Assembly (NCBI GenBank): GCA_011364905.1
Contig: RDNZ01000014.1
Location: 1 to 62,311, forward strand
Direction of reading: 5' to 3'
DNA: 62,311 bases
Origin: Candidatus Thorarchaeota archaeon
Lineage (GTDB): Archaea; Asgardarchaeota; Thorarchaeia; Thorarchaeales; Thorarchaeaceae
Part shown: positions 34,084 to 42,744 of the stretch, one piece after another
Layout: every line of letters begins with the position of its first letter
How positions within the stretch are numbered: position 1 is the first letter of the stretch
Translations under genes and position numbers: made by a program
Notes under the pieces: model-generated
Told to the model about the DNA's origin: nothing
What the model saw: only the letters and a program-made list of their open reading frames with translations
The model's database searches: none

Positions 34084-36774
34084 TTGGATACCAGCGGATG
34101 GAGACGAGAATTAGACAAACTCGCCGAATTGAAAGGAATCTTGGTTTCGGTCAACCCAGCTATGGAAGAACAGGCAGATCGTCAGGTTCGTCAGCTCTAT
34201 GATATCTTTGCAAACTTGACCAAATTGGACAATGACCTTGCAACAGCAGGCTTCATGAAAAAGAGGAAAGTTCAAAGTCAAGTCGATAAGACGGCAAATG
34301 ATCTTGAAACAGATTTCATGAGAGTTACTCGAGACTTTGCTGAATATTTCAGGAAGGAGCATAAGGATACTCTTGTTATCGCACCGAAGATTCAGGCAAT
34401 CAAACCTGCAGAGGTTAAGGGCATCCAAGCACTCAACTTTCCGGGCATTGGAGCTGGAGATCTAAAGGATTTTGAGAAACTCCATGAGTTTGCCAAAGCA
34501 TTTTCGAAGCTGTATCTGGTGATTCATGAAGATGTTGCTCGAGAAGTGAAATCGACTCTCGATGAGAACAAAGCCACAGTTGACACCTACGAGCGCCATA
34601 TCACGATTGACAAGAGCGAAGTTGCCACTACCGTTTCAAATGATGATGTTTCAGGTTTATCCCTTCGAGACCTCATGATTCTGAACGACAAACTCCAAGA
34701 GGACAGGGAGTTCTTGGATGGAAGAAAGGATGAAGTAAGCAAACTTCTCAGTTCATCTTTGGTTGGTTCAGTTGAATCTCTTCAAGCATCCGTTGAAACA
34801 ACCGCCAGACTCGGTCTTGAATTACCAATGGAATTCTCACAAGAGCTTAGGATTATTGCGCGAGATGCCGCGAAGGCGACCACTCTCACAGCACTAATAG
34901 CTCTAGAGAACCAGTTTCATACAGCAAAAGTTAAGCTAGCAAATGCTCTCCGTGACAAAATCGTCAACATCAAACATGAAGTCACAACTAAGATTGTTGA
35001 GGGAGGTATTCCAACAACTGCAGATGTGATTCCAACTCCTCCAAATGTCAGCGTCGAAGGCGACGAGATCGCGCCTCTATTATCAGGCTATCAACGAATG
35101 GTTGAATGGGAGAATTCTGTCAAAATTGCTCTCAGAGAACGTTTGTTTGAACTACTTGATGATGTAGAAAAAGCAACCGAAGCCCCAGATGATGCAGGTA
35201 TCAAAGACATAGTCGCTGTACGCAAGTTTATCGGGGACTCGAAAAAGACCTTGAAAACAGCAGAAATTGATGGTATGGTCCGTATCTATCTCCAAGCTAA
35301 GGCAATGGATGATGAGTACCGAAAGAACATCACAGAGAGTATCCGCAGTTACTTGGCGAAGTTCAACGAACTTGCGACCTCAGCCGATAGAGTTCTGGAC
35401 GTCGCTCAGTTAAGTAAGAAAGCTCCAAAAGTAGAAGAACTTGAAGGTGGTATTGTCTACCTGCTTGGCTCGCTAACAAGTCTTCGAGGCGCAGTCGAGA
35501 GTGGTGTGGCCACCTTCCGGGAGGCATGCCAACAGGAAATCGATGCAATCGTTCATGATCTTCAGACTGTCAAACCAGCATATGCTGAGATCTTCATGCC
35601 CATTATAGTTGAACTCGATGAGGGTGCAACAAGGATTCAAGGCTTGGAGGATTTTGCAGAGATAAAGTCAGAGATGCGCTCGATTAAGGATGGCATCTTA
35701 GTCAAAGCTCAGGATGCATTGGAAAACCTCAGATACAGGCTCCAGGTGAAAATCAGACTGGCAGCAGCCAAGTTGATGGGCGCAGGAGTAGAGATCCCAC
35801 CCGAAGCGCAGGAAGCTATCAGCGAACTAAACAACGTGGGCGTCGCAGCAGACACTGTCTTTAGTCTCCCAGCAATTGCAAGAAAAATGGTCGAGATATA
35901 CGAGAAGAAGATCCAAGAGAAGATTATTGAAAAATTGGATTCTGAAGTGGATTCCCTTATCACCAGTCTTGAACGAGCCAGTAGCATAGGAGTGAAGCTC
36001 GATAAAGAGTTGAAAATGCTCAATGGTCTAAAGAAGAAACCCCCTACTGAGTTGGAGGAAGCAGCTGATGCATTTGACCAGCTCATGAACCTCACTACCT
36101 CACCCAATGTTCACAAGAAAATCAGGGAACGAGTAGATGAAGCTTATGTGCAAATCAAAGGAGCCCTTTCGCTGTTTGAAGATCAGGGAATGTCTGAGTT
36201 TGTGGAAAGACTACAGATTCTCATAGATCAAGTCCCATCGAAATTGGAAACTGACTCACCTCATGTGAACGAAGCTCTTGATGTCTGCTTGACACTCGCA
36301 AACATCCAAGAAGAGATGCTTCAGATGATTAAAAGCATGGCTACCAAGAGCGGTGAAACATATGATAATGAGCTAAAGAGCAAGAGTCAGTATTATTCTA
36401 CGATTGAGAGAGTTGCTGAGAAGCACCCAGCAGACTTCAGCAAAGTCGTTTTCAACATCAAGAAGATGAAGAGTCTTGAGGATGGCCTCACAGAGGCTGT
36501 TGATCTCGATGCAGCAATTGCCAGCTTCCACGAGCTTGAAGACCTTAGAAAGCAGTGGCTTGACAAGGCAGTATCAATGGATGATTGGCATAAGTCACTC
36601 AGAATGTTTATGACTGGTTTCAGCCCCGCTGCGAGACCTGACGAACGTGACAAGTTCATAGAAGATGCGATCAGGAAGGTCAAAGAGACATATAGCAGAG
36701 AGGATATTAGCTCGTACCTCAGTTGGGCGATTAAAGAGAGCGCTCAAGCTTTGATTGATTCGAGGAAGAAATAG
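34084..36774 (+). CDS. Large all-helical repeat protein, first gene of GTPase operon
   Basis: An 896-residue soluble protein predicted almost wholly alpha-helical and coiled-coil, with few Cys and no membrane helix. Internal repeats can be seen: about 240-290 (LGLELPMEFSQELRIIARDA), 565-612 (MGAGVEIPPEAQEAISELNN) and 635-682 (IGVKLDKELKMLNGLKKKPP). Each is G-x-E/K-h-x-x-E-h followed by helices ending in K-I/R-x-K/R-I. This suggests spectrin-like or alpha-solenoid repeats. TTG 34084 follows a good GGAGGT site. The tubulin/FtsZ-like gene begins 11 bp after its stop, and the beta-propeller gene is divergent. No known family recognised; likely a filament or membrane-binding partner of the GTPase. 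Confidence 0.8.
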   Translation: MDTSGWRRELDKLAELKGILVSVNPAMEEQADRQVRQLYDIFANLTKLDNDLATAGFMKKRKVQSQVDKTANDLETDFMRVTRDFAEYFRKEHKDTLVIAPKIQAIKPAEVKGIQALNFPGIGAGDLKDFEKLHEFAKAFSKLYLVIHEDVAREVKSTLDENKATVDTYERHITIDKSEVATTVSNDDVSGLSLRDLMILNDKLQEDREFLDGRKDEVSKLLSSSLVGSVESLQASVETTARLGLELPMEFSQELRIIARDAAKATTLTALIALENQFHTAKVKLANALRDKIVNIKHEVTTKIVEGGIPTTADVIPTPPNVSVEGDEIAPLLSGYQRMVEWENSVKIALRERLFELLDDVEKATEAPDDAGIKDIVAVRKFIGDSKKTLKTAEIDGMVRIYLQAKAMDDEYRKNITESIRSYLAKFNELATSADRVLDVAQLSKKAPKVEELEGGIVYLLGSLTSLRGAVESGVATFREACQQEIDAIVHDLQTVKPAYAEIFMPIIVELDEGATRIQGLEDFAEIKSEMRSIKDGILVKAQDALENLRYRLQVKIRLAAAKLMGAGVEIPPEAQEAISELNNVGVAADTVFSLPAIARKMVEIYEKKIQEKIIEKLDSEVDSLITSLERASSIGVKLDKELKMLNGLKKKPPTELEEAADAFDQLMNLTTSPNVHKKIRERVDEAYVQIKGALSLFEDQGMSEFVERLQILIDQVPSKLETDSPHVNEALDVCLTLANIQEEMLQMIKSMATKSGETYDNELKSKSQYYSTIERVAEKHPADFSKVVFNIKKMKSLEDGLTEAVDLDAAIASFHELEDLRKQWLDKAVSMDDWHKSLRMFMTGFSPAARPDERDKFIEDAIRKVKETYSREDISSYLSWAIKESAQALIDSRKK

Positions 36775-36785
36775 GAGTTAAAGTA

Positions 36786-38180
36786 ATGTTCGGAAGTAGT
36801 CCACCCAAGAAACCTGCTGAGATTGATGATACAACAAAAGCAGCAGAAGTCTTCGCCATTGGTATTGGTGAATGCGGCTCAAACATTGTAGGGTCGTATC
36901 TCCAAACAAGTAGAGACAAAAAGCTACCTTCGAGAGTGAGAGGCTATCTGCTCATCAATACGGACAGAGCAGACCTCACAAAGGTTCGACAAAAATATGG
37001 TATCCCGAAAGAGCATACTCTGCTCTATGGTGCCAGCGAAATTGGTGTCGGTGGCCGGTTCATGGACGGATACAATTCGATCATGGAATCGAAGGATATC
37101 ATTTTTGACCAGCTGGGCAATCTCGGTTTTGAAGGTGTATCAGGATTTTGTATATTCACAAGCTTAGGAGGAGGTACAGGATGCGGTGGCACACCAGCCC
37201 TAATCGAACTCCTCAAACAGCGCTTTCAAGAGGAAGAGGGCAGACGTATCTTTGTCTATGTCGTAGGCATCCTTCCATTTGAGGGGCAATCAAGCGAAGC
37301 ATTGAACTCAATCTGGGCGGTATCGCGGTTACTTCGAGCTCAGTTACAGGAACGTGGCGCCGACCTTACGATACTTCTCTCGAACAGAACAATGCTGAAA
37401 CGAATTCTTCAGTGGAGAAGAGGTGATACAGTAGACTATCTCCAAAGAGAGCTTGAAGTAGACATTGCTGATATTGATTCAATTGAAACAATGGTGCCAT
37501 CCACGCTTGAGGAGAGCAGCGCAGCAGATGCAAGGACTGAACAAGCATTTGTGGAACTCGTCAACCCATTGGCTCTTGATGTTGTAGAGGCAATGCTCTC
37601 ACCAGGTGTTTGGGAGCGGTCCAAGGACGTTTTTCCGACAACAGACCTGGCGGACTATGCACGTAAACTTGATCCAGTTGTTGTCCCTGCACTCTACACG
37701 GACATTGGTCTGATTCCCGATGCAGGGAGTATGCCAAAGCAACTTCGGACAATGATTGACTATGCAGTAAAGGAGTGCTCCTATGCAGATGTGGGTGAAG
37801 AGCCAAATGCAGAGAGTGTATACTACGTGCTGTCTGGACCCACGCATATCGCAAAAGCTGAGTTTGGAATGCATCTCAAAGAAGCACTTGACAAGTTCAT
37901 TGCTCCGGGTGCTGCGATTACACCATGCTATGTCCAATATCATGAGAGAGATCCAAAGACGAACCTACTGCTGTTACTAGGCCTACCAAAGATTCCAGAG
38001 CTTGTTCAAATCATCAATGAAGCCACACAGCTTGTCAATTTACATAGCGGAGCGTCACCTTTGAAGCAGGGATGGTTCATGAGATCGAAAGGCACCAGTC
38101 GAAAGGAGCTGGTGGATGCCATTAACGATTTCCGTGAGCTCTTTAGCTACTACATGACTCCTGGCGACACAATGGAATAG
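36786..38180 (+). CDS. Divergent FtsZ/tubulin-superfamily (CetZ-like) GTPase
   Basis: A 464-residue protein with the tubulin/FtsZ GTPase core. T1 loop GIGECGSNIV (26-35), NTDRADL (58-64), GVGGRF (87-92, as in the CetZ/FtsZ T3 region), signature LGGGTGCGGTP (127-137), PFEGQSSEAL (164-173, like the FtsZ PF-x-FEG segment) and SNR (199-201) are all present. A T7-like loop FPTTDLADYARKL (283-295) keeps D-x-A-D but has Thr where FtsZ has Asn, so self-activated hydrolysis may be altered. A C-terminal domain follows (ending near 450) with no acidic FtsZ-type tail motif. It does not read as canonical FtsZ1/FtsZ2, CetZ or tubulin. GGAG supports the ATG. It is encoded between two helical proteins. Confidence 0.88.
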   Translation: MFGSSPPKKPAEIDDTTKAAEVFAIGIGECGSNIVGSYLQTSRDKKLPSRVRGYLLINTDRADLTKVRQKYGIPKEHTLLYGASEIGVGGRFMDGYNSIMESKDIIFDQLGNLGFEGVSGFCIFTSLGGGTGCGGTPALIELLKQRFQEEEGRRIFVYVVGILPFEGQSSEALNSIWAVSRLLRAQLQERGADLTILLSNRTMLKRILQWRRGDTVDYLQRELEVDIADIDSIETMVPSTLEESSAADARTEQAFVELVNPLALDVVEAMLSPGVWERSKDVFPTTDLADYARKLDPVVVPALYTDIGLIPDAGSMPKQLRTMIDYAVKECSYADVGEEPNAESVYYVLSGPTHIAKAEFGMHLKEALDKFIAPGAAITPCYVQYHERDPKTNLLLLLGLPKIPELVQIINEATQLVNLHSGASPLKQGWFMRSKGTSRKELVDAINDFRELFSYYMTPGDTME

Positions 38181-38196
38181 GAATGGTGGTCACAAA

Positions 38197-39264
38197 TTGT
38201 CTGATTCCTCGTCATTCCATTACGAAGACCTCATTGACAGACTTCTGTTGATAGTCACTCTAAACTCAACACTCATTCATTTCCTCCTTAGTTCTCAAGT
38301 TGAGGAATCTGTGGACCCTGATCGTGTGGATTCTCTCACACAGGGGCTTGTAAGAACCCGTAAATGGATGGAGGAGGCAACCACGATGAAAGGAATACCA
38401 CCATCCACACAGAATATTATGAGCCTCATTGTAAAGCGACTATCACAGGTTGAGAGTCTGTTACCCAAGCTCTCAGACAAAGCGAAACAAATGGAATCCG
38501 GGCATGCAGCACAGGAAATTCTCTCATTGTTGGACGGCAAGGAGGTTCCTCCAGAAAGCCACAAAGCTAGTGGGGCTCAATCTCAGACAAAAGATGCAGA
38601 CTTGGTTCCACTCGTTGGCGAGGAAAAACCAAAGCCTATGGAAATATACCGAAAAGTGGATGTTGAAGATGACTTGTTTGGTCTGATTGGTCAAAGCCAA
38701 AGACTGATTCAACAATACTCACAAAGATGCCATGTCCTCCTACCAACCTTTTGGCTAGAATCACTTAGAGAATTGCATCGCTATAAATCTGAATCACCTT
38801 TTCTTGGAGATGTCGTTGAGATTCCTGGGCGAATTCTGGTCAAGATAACCAAAGGTCTAATGACCGAAGCGCCAGGTGCAAGGCTCTTGCAAGACCTCAT
38901 GAAGCATCGTCAGCAGGAGAACTATCTCAATGGGTCTGAGATGGAGCGCATCGAGAGAGCAGTTGCCAAATACTTCCAAGGCGTAGAGCCTGTGCTAAAA
39001 GAAGACCAACTTGATGTCAAAGAAAAAATTTTGGAAGCCAAGACAGCGTTTGATAGCTTCGGTTGGGGAGGGCCGGAACTTGAGAAACGAATCATAAAGA
39101 GACTGAACCAAGAAGTTGAAGAGGCCATCCAAAATGCAGAAACCGCCTCTGACCCCTCACGTCAGGTGATTTATGCTGAAGTTGCAAAGCTACTGAGCAA
39201 ACTTCAACATGCCCTTTTGGCAGAACCAAGACCTAGAGAAATCCTTGCTCAGATGAAACCTTAG
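38197..39264 (+). CDS. Helical protein, third gene of GTPase operon
   Basis: A 355-residue, mainly alpha-helical soluble protein. An N-terminal helical domain (1 to about 115) is followed by a low-complexity linker (about 120-150) and a second helical domain (about 155-355) with YRKVDVEDDLFGLIGQSQRL and RLLQDLMKHRQQENYLNG. No catalytic motif or membrane helix is visible. TTG 38197 lies 16 bp after the stop of the GTPase gene, with GGTGGT upstream, so the three genes form one operon. It may be an adaptor or regulator of the GTPase; no family recognised. Confidence 0.75.
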   Translation: MSDSSSFHYEDLIDRLLLIVTLNSTLIHFLLSSQVEESVDPDRVDSLTQGLVRTRKWMEEATTMKGIPPSTQNIMSLIVKRLSQVESLLPKLSDKAKQMESGHAAQEILSLLDGKEVPPESHKASGAQSQTKDADLVPLVGEEKPKPMEIYRKVDVEDDLFGLIGQSQRLIQQYSQRCHVLLPTFWLESLRELHRYKSESPFLGDVVEIPGRILVKITKGLMTEAPGARLLQDLMKHRQQENYLNGSEMERIERAVAKYFQGVEPVLKEDQLDVKEKILEAKTAFDSFGWGGPELEKRIIKRLNQEVEEAIQNAETASDPSRQVIYAEVAKLLSKLQHALLAEPRPREILAQMKP

Positions 39265-39356
39265 TTATCTAGAGAAGGGTAAGGGCTTAGATGTCCACTT
39301 CGCAGCCCATATAAGGGATGTCTGTAACCCTCAGTAAAGACAGGCGAGAATGAGAG

Positions 39357-40763
39357 ATGACAGGCCTCCATACTATGCTTAATCCCAAAGTGACTGCAGT
39401 TGTCGGTGTATCAACCACCAACCCATTCAGTCCAGGAAATGTGATTTTCCGAAAACTTGCATTCGAGAATGCACTACCAACCTATCCAATTAATCCGAAG
39501 GGCGGAGCCGTCGAAGGGATCAAAGTTTACAAGTCCATAACTGAGGCACCTGACGACATCGAACTTGCAGTGATCTCAGTTCCAGCAAAATATGTACCTG
39601 GTGTATTAACTGAGTGTGGTGAAAAGGGAATCAAATCAGTCATTGTAGTGTCAGGCGGTTTTAGCGAGATTGGTGAAACAGGTGCAAGTCTACAGTCGGA
39701 AATTGTTGAAATTGCAAATCAGTACAAGATGTCAATGGTTGGCCCTAATTGTATTGGTGTATATGTCCCCGACGTCTTGGACACATTCTTTCTCCCATCA
39801 GAACGAGTGGCTCGACCAAGAAAAGGCAGAGTAGCAATAATATCGCAAAGCGGAGGATGGCTCGTCGAACGACTTGAGGAGTTTGCGTCAAGACAGGTAG
39901 GAATCGCTGCTGCCGTATCTATAGGTAATGCCGCTCAGACAGAAGTGACTGATTTCATTCGCCATTTTGGAAACGATAGCAATGTGGATGTAATTCTAGC
40001 ATACATCGAAGGATTTGCTAATGACGAAGGAAGAAAATTCATTGAAATATGTGATAAGATAGTACCAAAGAAACCAGTGATTGTCCTAAAAGGAGGAGAA
40101 TCTGAAGCTGGTCATCGAGCAACTCAAAGTCACACCTCCTCGCTTGCTGGAGACCGAGCAGTGACCAATGCTGCGTTCAGACAATACGGAGTAATCCATG
40201 CCATAGATGAAGATGAGGTCATGGCCTACTCCAAGGTGTTTTCATTTAGACCAAAGGCAATGTTAGGTCCCAGAATAGGAACCATGACAGTAAGTGGTGG
40301 GCATGGAGTTATCGCTAGTGATGAAGCAGCGCACTATGGACTCACAATGCCTTTCTTCTCAGACGACCAGCAAGCAGAAATGCGAGACGTCATGACACCA
40401 GCCTATCAAGGAATAGCCTCATTTCGAAATCCATGTGATCTTACAGGAAGCGCATCAGATATTGACTATGAAAGGGTACTTGATAAAATGCTGGGATTCG
40501 ACTCAATTGATGCAGCTTTGTTGCTTCTACTACCGTATGCCCCTGGAATCTCACTTCAAATAGGAGCAAGGGTAGCGAATGTATCAAAGAATCATAACAA
40601 AACGGTGGTGGCATATGTTCCTGACTTGGAGAAATATGAAGTCATCATCCGAGGGTTTGAGTTGAATGGAATACCAGTTGGTGATACGATAGAAGAGGCT
40701 GTTCAAATGCTCAATGGTATTAGACAACGTTCAAAGTATCTGCAACGCATAGGAAAGGCCTGA
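39357..40763 (+). CDS. ADP-forming acyl-CoA synthetase, alpha subunit
   Basis: A 468-residue protein corresponding to the alpha (CoA-binding/ligase) half of NDP-forming acetyl/acyl-CoA synthetase, which makes ATP from acyl-CoA. The CoA-binding fold starts VTAVVGVSTTNPFSPGN; further stretches are VSGGFSEIGE, MVGPNCIGV, ISQSGGWLV and the phosphorylated His in QSHTSSLAGD. The beta subunit with an ATP-grasp domain is not fused and is not found in the window, so it must be encoded elsewhere. It lies 92 bp after the GTPase operon and converges with the IPP isomerase gene (1 bp apart). Confidence 0.9.
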   Translation: MTGLHTMLNPKVTAVVGVSTTNPFSPGNVIFRKLAFENALPTYPINPKGGAVEGIKVYKSITEAPDDIELAVISVPAKYVPGVLTECGEKGIKSVIVVSGGFSEIGETGASLQSEIVEIANQYKMSMVGPNCIGVYVPDVLDTFFLPSERVARPRKGRVAIISQSGGWLVERLEEFASRQVGIAAAVSIGNAAQTEVTDFIRHFGNDSNVDVILAYIEGFANDEGRKFIEICDKIVPKKPVIVLKGGESEAGHRATQSHTSSLAGDRAVTNAAFRQYGVIHAIDEDEVMAYSKVFSFRPKAMLGPRIGTMTVSGGHGVIASDEAAHYGLTMPFFSDDQQAEMRDVMTPAYQGIASFRNPCDLTGSASDIDYERVLDKMLGFDSIDAALLLLLPYAPGISLQIGARVANVSKNHNKTVVAYVPDLEKYEVIIRGFELNGIPVGDTIEEAVQMLNGIRQRSKYLQRIGKA

Positions 40764-40764
40764 T

Positions 40765-41895
40765 TTAGATCCCACTCGCAACTTTCTCATAATCTATACC
40801 CAAGGATTTTAGAGACTCTACCAGTTTTCCGCTTAGGATAAGCTGCTTTGAGGATAAATCCTCAACCTTCTGGGATCCTGTCAAGTACATCGCAACTCGA
40901 AGACCCTCAATGAATCGCTCAAGCTCAACCACAACATCGAGAGACGAGCCGTAAACTGCTGGTCGAAGCAATGGATGGGCAATTCCCGCGGCGGTGGCAC
41001 CAAGAGATAGTGCTTTGGCGATGTCAAGACCACTTCTGATCCCTCCAGTAGCAATCACATCAAGTTCGGTTGAGTCAAGAACCATTATGGCACTTAGAGC
41101 CGTGGGTATTCCCCAATCCCAAAACTCAAGCCCAATTTGGGCTCTGAGATCGTCTTCCTCTTTCTGAGCGCGATAATACTCAACTCCAGCCCAACTTGTG
41201 CCGCCTAAACCGCCAACATCAACACCTACAATACCAACTTCTTCAAGTGCCTTCGCGACATCACTTGATATTCCGGCGCCTGTTTCCTTTATGATAACTG
41301 GAATATCGACTGAATCAACAATGGCAGCAATGCTCTCAAGTGTGCCTTCAGAGTTGCAATCGCCTTCAGGCTGGATAGCTTCCTGAAGTGGATTAAGATG
41401 AACAGCAAGAATATCCGCATCAATCATCGATACAGCTTCAGGAGCCTCGGTTACATGAGTTGCACCGATGTTAGCAATTACAGGAACAGATGGAGCTGAT
41501 TCTCTTACAATTGTGAAAGTATCTGCAAGTGATGGATCCTCGACTGCAGCTCTCTGACTTCCCACTCCAATGGGCAAACCAAGCTCCTCAGCAGCACTAG
41601 CTAGTTTCTGGTTTACACTCTTTGTTTTGGGATGACCCCCGGTCATTGCTGCAATAACCAGCGGTGCGCTCGCGCGAAGACCAAAAAAGTTGATGTTGAG
41701 GTCTATTTTGTTCTTGTCGATCTCAGGGAGGGCATTATGAACAAATTCTATGTCTTCGAACATTGTGGATCGCTGACATTGAACATCTTCCTCGAGGCAG
41801 ATTTCTATGTGTTCAATTTTTCTTCGTCTTGTCATTGATGATTCAGACATGTCATCGTCAGATTCGGAATCATCATACAGTCGTCCTTCAACCAT
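40765..41895 (-). CDS. fni: Isopentenyl-diphosphate delta-isomerase, type 2
   Basis: An FMN- and NADPH-dependent isomerase that interconverts IPP and DMAPP for archaeal isoprenoid lipids. Motifs: RRRKIEHIEICLEEDVQ near the N-terminus, AMTGGHP, GVGSQRAAVEDP, IANIGATHV, VHLNPLQEAIQPEGD, IIKETGAGIS, GVDVGGLGGTSWAGVE and ATGGIRSGLDIAKALSLGA. Length 376 includes an acidic N-terminal extension of about 20 residues. ATG 41895 is well supported by GGAGG 7 nt upstream. Confidence 0.96.
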   Translation of the reverse strand: MVEGRLYDDSESDDDMSESSMTRRRKIEHIEICLEEDVQCQRSTMFEDIEFVHNALPEIDKNKIDLNINFFGLRASAPLVIAAMTGGHPKTKSVNQKLASAAEELGLPIGVGSQRAAVEDPSLADTFTIVRESAPSVPVIANIGATHVTEAPEAVSMIDADILAVHLNPLQEAIQPEGDCNSEGTLESIAAIVDSVDIPVIIKETGAGISSDVAKALEEVGIVGVDVGGLGGTSWAGVEYYRAQKEEDDLRAQIGLEFWDWGIPTALSAIMVLDSTELDVIATGGIRSGLDIAKALSLGATAAGIAHPLLRPAVYGSSLDVVVELERFIEGLRVAMYLTGSQKVEDLSSKQLILSGKLVESLKSLGIDYEKVASGI

Positions 41896-42041
41896 TGCAG
41901 TTCCTCCGACTACTATGAAGGATTACTGAAAGCATAGATAGGAGTTGCGGTCGCGGTGTGAAACGCCTCTAGACTCGGGTTCTTGCGCGATGCGAAGACT
42001 TTATTCATTGGCCAGCCTCACTCGCAAGAAGAGTGGATTCA

Positions 42042-42590
42042 ATGGCAGATGAGGAAAAGATTAGAGTTGAGGCACGAGAAGAGGAAGAAGACGCAGAGCA
42101 AAAGAAAGGGCTCTTCAGACCACTGCCCACCAGAGAAGAGCCAAAATACGTTACAGTCGGTGACCGTCCCCAACCAATCGTGAGAGTTCTTGGAATTTCA
42201 ATGCGCGAGAAAAGAAAGGAACTTCTAATACTAATCCTAATTCCGGCCTTAGTAGCTCTAATAGATACCACAATCTACTCATTTGTTATTACAGCTCAGG
42301 TTCAGAATTCTGTAACCATTGTTTTCCTTTTGCCAGCCATTGCAGCAATCCCAATCGGTCTAACATCACCTGAAGCCAGCAATTCATTAGTTGGAGCCTT
42401 TCTCGCGGATATGTTTTTTTTGCTATTCTTTGTCACGTTTCTTTCAATTCCAGGTCTATTAGTTCCGTCTCTAGGGCTTGGAGGCATCATTGTTAGTAGT
42501 ATTGCCATTTCAATAGGATACTTCATTTTGGTGATTATCGCAACATTCCTCGGTTCGATAATCGGCATAATCATGCATGAGTTCATGTGA
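42042..42590 (+). CDS. Four-helix membrane protein of unknown function
   Basis: A 182-residue protein with a charged cytoplasmic N-terminal region of about 65 residues (EEKIRVEAREEEEDAEQKKG) and four hydrophobic segments at about 62-85, 88-108, 113-140 and 142-175. No family motif recognised. ATG 42042 is preferred over the in-frame GTG 42033 because GAAGAGTG-type sequence lies just upstream. It stands between fni (divergent) and the purine operon. Confidence 0.6.
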   Translation: MADEEKIRVEAREEEEDAEQKKGLFRPLPTREEPKYVTVGDRPQPIVRVLGISMREKRKELLILILIPALVALIDTTIYSFVITAQVQNSVTIVFLLPAIAAIPIGLTSPEASNSLVGAFLADMFFLLFFVTFLSIPGLLVPSLGLGGIIVSSIAISIGYFILVIIATFLGSIIGIIMHEFM

Positions 42591-42601
42591 AAGTTGAACA
42601 A

Positions 42602-42735
42602 CTTCATTCTGGACCTCGCGGATGCAAGAGTGTTAGCAATTTCTTCTAGGGAATTCTATAATAGAGCGCCAACCAACGGCTTTGGCAAGATTCAAGAACT
42701 CGTTTCCAATACGAATGTAGAAACCATGAGAGGGT
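42602..42735 (-). pseudogene. Possible decayed reading frame
   Basis: On the minus strand the stretch reads GFYIRIGNEFLNLAKAVGWR and then SIIEF; after one frameshift it continues LEEIANTLASARSRMKLFN. The amphipathic, protein-like character across a frameshift suggests a decayed gene, but no family is recognised and a chance translation cannot be excluded. The region also holds the promoter of the purine operon on the plus strand. Confidence 0.25.
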
Positions 42736-42744
42736 CAGGCTAGA

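Noticed and set aside
34084..36774. SMC/Rad50-type ATPase
   Set aside because: The protein is helical and long but lacks Walker A, Walker B and the ABC signature, so it is not an SMC-family ATPase.
40765..41895. Glutamate synthase or lactate oxidase-like FMN protein
   Set aside because: The GVGSQRAA and HLNPLQEAIQPEGD motifs are specific for type 2 IPP isomerase.
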